27,554 bases of DNA from Anaerolineales bacterium (GTDB taxonomy: Bacteria > Chloroflexota > Anaerolineae > Anaerolineales > E44-bin32), in NCBI GenBank assembly GCA_030668545.1, contig DAOUTT010000003.1, positions 1 to 27,554 on the forward strand, written 5' to 3'. Positions 24,382 through 27,554 of this stretch are shown here, one piece after another. Position 1 is the stretch's first letter, and every line of letters starts with the position of its first letter. The translations under genes and the position numbers were made by a program. A model generated the notes under the pieces. The model was not told the origin of the DNA. It saw only the letters and a list, made by a program, of their open reading frames with translations, and ran no database searches.

Positions 24382-24410
24382 TTGCCCCCCCCCGAGGTTC
24401 CTGCTATTAT
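24382..24410 (+). promoter_or_regulatory. ubiA operon promoter with a C9 tract in the -35/spacer
   Basis: TTGCCC (24382-24387) matches four of six -35 positions. It is 17 nt from TATTAT (24405-24410), which is preceded by the TGn extension (TGC). The ATG at 24418 is 7 nt beyond, so the mRNA is predicted to be leaderless. A run of nine C (24385-24393) covers half the -35 and the start of the spacer. Confidence 0.65.
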
Positions 24411-24417
24411 GCGGCCC

Positions 24418-25290
24418 ATGCTCAAAAATCTACTGAAGGCCATGCGCCCCAAGCAATGGATCAAGAACGGCATTATCTTCACGGCCCTTGTTTTCGATCA
24501 GCAATTATTAAACCTGTCTTCCTTCCTTAGAACCCTTGGAGGGTTCTTTATATTCTGTTTGGGAGCAAGTGCGGTCTATCTCATCAACGACCTTGTTGAC
24601 CTCGAACAAGACCAGCAGCACCCTGTGAAGCGAACGCGCCCGCTCGCCTCAGGAAAACTCTCAAAGAACGTCGCAACAGTTGCCGCGGTTCTCTTCTCGG
24701 TCACAGCTCTCGGCCTCGGATTCTGGCTCGAAATCAAGTTCGGTCTCATCCTTCTTACCTATATGGTTTTGAACTTGTTATATTCGTTCTACCTTAAACA
24801 CATTCCCATCATCGATGTCCTTGTCATCGCCGCCGGCTTTGTCCTCCGCGTAGGGGCAGGAGTAGTGCTCATCACGGTTCAGCGTTTTTCCCCTTGGATG
24901 TATGTATGCGTCACTTTAATCTCCCTTTTCATGGGTTTGGGGAAGAGGCGCGCAGAGATGGTTCTATTAGCAGACGATGCGAATTCTCATCGACGCGTGT
25001 TGGATGGCTATACTCTCTCGTTCATCGACCACCTACTTTCGATTGTCTCCAGCACAACGATCCTCGCATACTCTCTCTATACCTTCACCGCGGAGAATCT
25101 CCAGGGTAATTACTTGATGATGTTAACGATCCCCTTTGTAATCTATGGGATCTTCCGCTATCTATATCTTATCCATGTTAAAGCCGAAGGCGGCGCACCG
25201 GAAGAACTCCTTCTTTCCGATAAACCGCTCGTGGCCACGGTTGCACTCTGGGGTTTAACCGCCGTCGCCATCTTATACTTCTCCCTATGA
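24418..25290 (+). CDS. UbiA-family prenyltransferase, decaprenyl-phosphate phosphoribose synthase-like
   Basis: This 290-residue integral membrane protein resembles the mycobacterial Rv3806c type, which attaches 5-phosphoribose from PRPP to a polyprenyl phosphate. Features are MRPKQWIKNGIIFTALVF at the N-terminus, the UbiA Asp motif NDLVDLEQD (57-65) followed by HPVKRTRPLASG, and GLGKRRAEM in the second cytoplasmic loop. This fits the NDxxDxxxD and KRxRPLASG pattern of this subgroup rather than ubiquinone or heme enzymes. The frame is open to a TTG at 24382, but that codon lies in the -35 region and the ATG at 24418 fits a leaderless start. It overlaps mevalonate kinase by 4 nt (ATGA), so its carrier lipid may be supplied from the same operon. 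The exact acceptor is uncertain. Confidence 0.85.
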   Translation: MLKNLLKAMRPKQWIKNGIIFTALVFDQQLLNLSSFLRTLGGFFIFCLGASAVYLINDLVDLEQDQQHPVKRTRPLASGKLSKNVATVAAVLFSVTALGLGFWLEIKFGLILLTYMVLNLLYSFYLKHIPIIDVLVIAAGFVLRVGAGVVLITVQRFSPWMYVCVTLISLFMGLGKRRAEMVLLADDANSHRRVLDGYTLSFIDHLLSIVSSTTILAYSLYTFTAENLQGNYLMMLTIPFVIYGIFRYLYLIHVKAEGGAPEELLLSDKPLVATVALWGLTAVAILYFSL

Positions 25291-26222
25291 CCCTGGCCAG
25301 CGCTTCTGGCAAAGCTATACTCTTCGGGGAACACGCGGTCGTTTACGGTCAGCCCGCAATAGCTGTCCCTCTTTCCCATATCTGTGCGACGGTTCAAGTT
25401 GAAAACCTCGATCCAGGAACGACAGGCGTTCTCATCGAGGCCCCGGACATCAGCCAGTCCTATTGGCTCCACAAAGCGGATGGGGAGAATCCATTAACAT
25501 CCGCGGTGCGCCTCACGCTTGACGAACTCGGTGTGGAAGCGCCTGTAGATATCCATTTGACCATCCGCTCGCAGCTCCCCATTGCCTCGGGGCTCGGATC
25601 AAGCGCGGCTGTCTCGGTTGCCGTCATCCGCGCTTTGAGCGCCCATCTCGAGAAACCACTCGAAGTTGAAACGATCTCCAAGATCGCCTACAGAGTCGAG
25701 TGCCTCCATCACGGCACACCCTCCGGGATCGACAACACCGTAGTTGCCTACGAAAAACCGGTCTACTTCATTCGCGAAAACGAACCAGAACTTATCCCGA
25801 TTTCCTCTCCGCTCAATTTGATTATTGGGGACACGGGCGTGTCGATGAGAACTTCTATACCTGTGAGCCTGCTGCGTGAGCGCTGGGAAAAAGACCCGGG
25901 GACATACGGGGGATGGTTCGAAGAGATTGGTGAAATCGTAATAAATGCCCGTACAATGCTCGAAACGGGCTCTATCGAGTCCTTGGGAACTCTGATGGAT
26001 CAAAACCAGACGCTGCTGGAAGATATGGGGCTTAGTTCATTTGAACTTCAACGCCTTATCAGAGCAGCTCGCAAGGCAGGCGCTCTAGGCGCCAAACTTT
26101 CAGGTGCAGGAATGGGCGGTATCATGCTCGCACTTGTTGAGCCGGATACTGCGCAAATCGTTGAAACCGCTCTTAGCGAAGCTGGAGCAAAACAGGTTTT
26201 CATAACAGAGGTGGCCGAATGA
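25287..26222 (+). CDS. mvk: Mevalonate kinase
   Basis: This GHMP-family enzyme phosphorylates mevalonate to 5-phosphomevalonate in the mevalonate route to isoprenoids. The 311-residue protein starts with SASGKAILFGEHAVVYG (5-21), the mevalonate kinase N-terminal signature, then PIASGLGSSAAVSVA (98-112, GHMP ATP loop), GTPSGIDNTV with the likely catalytic D149, and KLSGAGMGGIMLAL near the C-terminus (GHMP motif 3). The length fits the archaeal-type, rather short enzymes. It overlaps ubiA and the next gene by 4 nt at each end, so the three form one operon. Mevalonate decarboxylase or phosphomevalonate kinase genes are not in the window. Phosphomevalonate kinase and galactokinase are less likely because the N-terminal box is mevalonate-kinase-like. 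Confidence 0.93.
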   Translation: MTLASASGKAILFGEHAVVYGQPAIAVPLSHICATVQVENLDPGTTGVLIEAPDISQSYWLHKADGENPLTSAVRLTLDELGVEAPVDIHLTIRSQLPIASGLGSSAAVSVAVIRALSAHLEKPLEVETISKIAYRVECLHHGTPSGIDNTVVAYEKPVYFIRENEPELIPISSPLNLIIGDTGVSMRTSIPVSLLRERWEKDPGTYGGWFEEIGEIVINARTMLETGSIESLGTLMDQNQTLLEDMGLSSFELQRLIRAARKAGALGAKLSGAGMGGIMLALVEPDTAQIVETALSEAGAKQVFITEVAE

Positions 26223-26992
26223 TTTTCCTCAAGCTTGGCGGCTCATTGATCACAGAGAAATCGCAGACCGAAACCGCTCGCCTGGAAGTGATCGATAGGT
26301 TGGCCGCTGAAATCCAGGATGTTCGCAGGGAGAACCCCGAATTAACACTCCTTCTCGGGCATGGTTCGGGGTCTTTTGGCCACCATGCTGCCGCGAAATT
26401 CGGTACTCATCTTGGCGCATCGACAACTGAGGATTGGAAAGGGGTCGCCGCGGTCTGGAAAGCGGCGAATAAGCTGCACCGGTTCGTTATGGACTCACTA
26501 CTTGCGGCTGGTCTGCCGGTCATCTCTTTCCCTCCTTCCGCTTCTGCTCTCGCACAGGACGGTGAGTTGATAAGCCTCGCAATCCAACCGATTCAACAAG
26601 CGTTGTCAAAAGGCCTGATTCCCGTGACCCATGGCGACGTCGTGTTCGATGAAACTAGAGGAGCAACAATCGCCTCAACTGAAGCCATCTTCTCCTATTT
26701 AACCGAGACAATAAAACCCACCCGCATCTTACTTACAGGCCTTAGTCCAGGTGTATACAATCGTTCCGGGAAGATCCTACCCTCAATCACCCAGGCCGAA
26801 TTTGCAGAACTCTTTTTCGCAGATGATGAGCCACTGGATGTTACCGGCGGCATGAAAACGAAAGTCAAGTACGCGCTGGCATTCTCAAAAAAATTACCGG
26901 GCGCTGAAGTTCGCATCTTATCTGGCGAGGTTCCCGGCCACTTACGAGAGATACTTCTCGGCTCACCGAAGGGGACGCTGATCACGTATTAA
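26219..26992 (+). CDS. ipk: Isopentenyl phosphate kinase
   Basis: This 257-residue amino-acid-kinase-fold enzyme would phosphorylate isopentenyl phosphate to isopentenyl diphosphate, the last step of the alternative mevalonate pathway known from archaea and some Chloroflexi. It shows MIFLKLGGSLITEK (K5, glycine loop), GHGSGSFGHH with the family's catalytic-type His (probably H55), PVTHGDVVFD (136-144), LLTGLSPGVY, and DVTGGMKTKV (207-216). Between them, IASTEAIFSYL occupies the place where family members often have a SGD-type motif, a small departure. AGAGGTGG precedes the ATG by about 5 nt, and the start overlaps the mevalonate kinase stop. Aspartate or glutamate-5-kinases share the fold but lack the GSFGH block. 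Placement directly after mevalonate kinase supports the call. Confidence 0.93.
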   Translation: MIFLKLGGSLITEKSQTETARLEVIDRLAAEIQDVRRENPELTLLLGHGSGSFGHHAAAKFGTHLGASTTEDWKGVAAVWKAANKLHRFVMDSLLAAGLPVISFPPSASALAQDGELISLAIQPIQQALSKGLIPVTHGDVVFDETRGATIASTEAIFSYLTETIKPTRILLTGLSPGVYNRSGKILPSITQAEFAELFFADDEPLDVTGGMKTKVKYALAFSKKLPGAEVRILSGEVPGHLREILLGSPKGTLITY

Positions 26993-27121
26993 CAATCTTA
27001 CCCGTCATCTGCGCAATCAGTTTCTAATATTCAGGTGGGAAAACGCGTCCACTTCAGGGAAGGACGTAACTTGATATCAATCACCGATTGCTCTAGACTT
27101 CGATCAATAACTAAATAAATA

Positions 27122-27127
27122 TACAAT
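27122..27127 (+). promoter_or_regulatory. Candidate promoter of panB
   Basis: TACAAT lies 17 nt before the ATG at 27145. The AGGAGG ribosome binding site is at 27133-27138, so a start 7 nt after this hexamer would clip the site; an upstream A/T-rich hexamer may be used instead. Confidence 0.25.
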
Positions 27128-27144
27128 CAATTAGGAGGTCGAGA

Positions 27145-27554
27145 ATGAGTGATCGCAAAAAGGTCACCCTGCGAACATTGTTTAAATAGGTTGAGGATGG
27201 CGTGCCAATCACAATGCTGACGTGCTACGACTACCCGACCGCCCACTTCCAGGAGCAGGCAGAAGTCGACATAATTCTAGTCGGCGATAGCCTGGGCATG
27301 ACGATGCTGGGCTATGATTCAACGCTGCCGGTGACCATGAACGACATGATACGGCATACGCAGGCGGTCCGGCGCGGCTCACCTAATGCCTGGTTGATCG
27401 GCGATATGCCCTATATGAGCTATCAACCGAGTGTGGAGACAGCCATACGCAGCGCAGGCAGGTTCATGGCAGAAGCCAGTTGTGATGCCATTAAACTTGA
27501 GGGAGGAGCTGAGATCGTCCCGCAGATTAAGGGCATCCTGGCTGCAGGGATCCC
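27145..27554 (+). pseudogene. panB: 3-methyl-2-oxobutanoate hydroxymethyltransferase, 5' portion with an in-frame TAG
   Basis: PanB makes ketopantoate from 2-oxoisovalerate and methylene-tetrahydrofolate in pantothenate and CoA synthesis. The reading frame from an ATG with an ideal AGGAGG 6 nt upstream encodes MSDRKKVTLRTLFK, then TAG at 27187-27189 (codon 15), then the unmistakable PanB sequence: PITMLTCYDYPTA, LVGDSLGMTMLGY (Mg-binding Asp), LIGDMPYMSY and AIKLEGG. The rest of the frame is open to the window edge. Either the gene is broken by a nonsense change or sequencing error, or translation begins later: a GTG at 27202 has GAGG 5 nt upstream and would give a protein starting just before the first beta strand. 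scpA and plsC copy 1 end in TAG, so UAG is a normal stop here. The 3' part lies outside the window. Confidence 0.8.

Noticed and set aside
27145..27189. UAG recoding (for example pyrrolysine) in panB
   Set aside because: UAG ends two ordinary genes in the window, and PanB needs no special residue at this position.

Overview
This window most likely comes from a Chloroflexota bacterium, probably Anaerolineae-like, or a draft or metagenome-assembled genome of one. The main pointers are two DUF2298 (Chlor_Arch_YYY) membrane proteins, a family largely restricted to Chloroflexi and some archaea; a mevalonate kinase plus isopentenyl phosphate kinase pair, as in the Roseiflexus-type alternative mevalonate route; and bacterial housekeeping genes (scpA, glmS, cmk, tlyA). 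The lineage is inferred from gene content only.

Layout. Positions 107-3999 are mostly plus strand: a small membrane-anchored double zinc-ribbon protein, the condensin kleisin ScpA, a convergent VanZ-like gene whose 3' end overlaps scpA, and a 685-residue DUF255/thioredoxin-like protein. Positions 4282-6505 (minus) hold glmS with a rho-independent terminator and a long leader in which I recognise a glmS ribozyme carrying an unusual insertion of about 60 nt. Positions 6623-24306 (minus) are a long, tightly packed run read from right to left: tlyA, an AglD/LPG-synthase-type flippase-like membrane protein, a GT4 glycosyltransferase, a methyltransferase, a GT39-like membrane glycosyltransferase, a 1656-residue GT-C/YYY fusion, a stand-alone YYY protein, a further GT-C-like protein, then cmk and two plsC acyltransferases. 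Most neighbours overlap by 1-4 nt or are separated by 1-13 nt. Positions 24382-26992 (plus) are a three-gene, end-overlapping operon: a UbiA-family decaprenyl-phosphate-phosphoribose-synthase-like enzyme, mevalonate kinase and isopentenyl phosphate kinase. The window ends inside panB, whose reading frame has an in-frame TAG at codon 15.

How the parts may fit together. The plus-strand operon could make isoprenyl diphosphate and attach a phosphoribose to a polyprenyl phosphate. The divergent minus-strand operon encodes cytoplasmic glycosyl transfer (GT4), a flippase-like protein and several GT-C-type membrane proteins that would be expected to use polyprenyl-phosphate sugars outside the membrane. 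A lipid-linked glycan or glycosylation system is therefore a reasonable inference. The substrates and products, and in particular the function of the YYY domain, cannot be read from the sequence.

Transcription signals. Four genes (VanZ, tlyA, the flippase-like gene, ubiA) have a clear -10 hexamer ending 7-9 nt before the most likely ATG, which predicts leaderless or nearly leaderless mRNAs. The ubiA promoter has a run of nine C that starts inside its -35 element and extends into the spacer. I saw no tRNA, rRNA, CRISPR array, insertion sequence or prophage gene.
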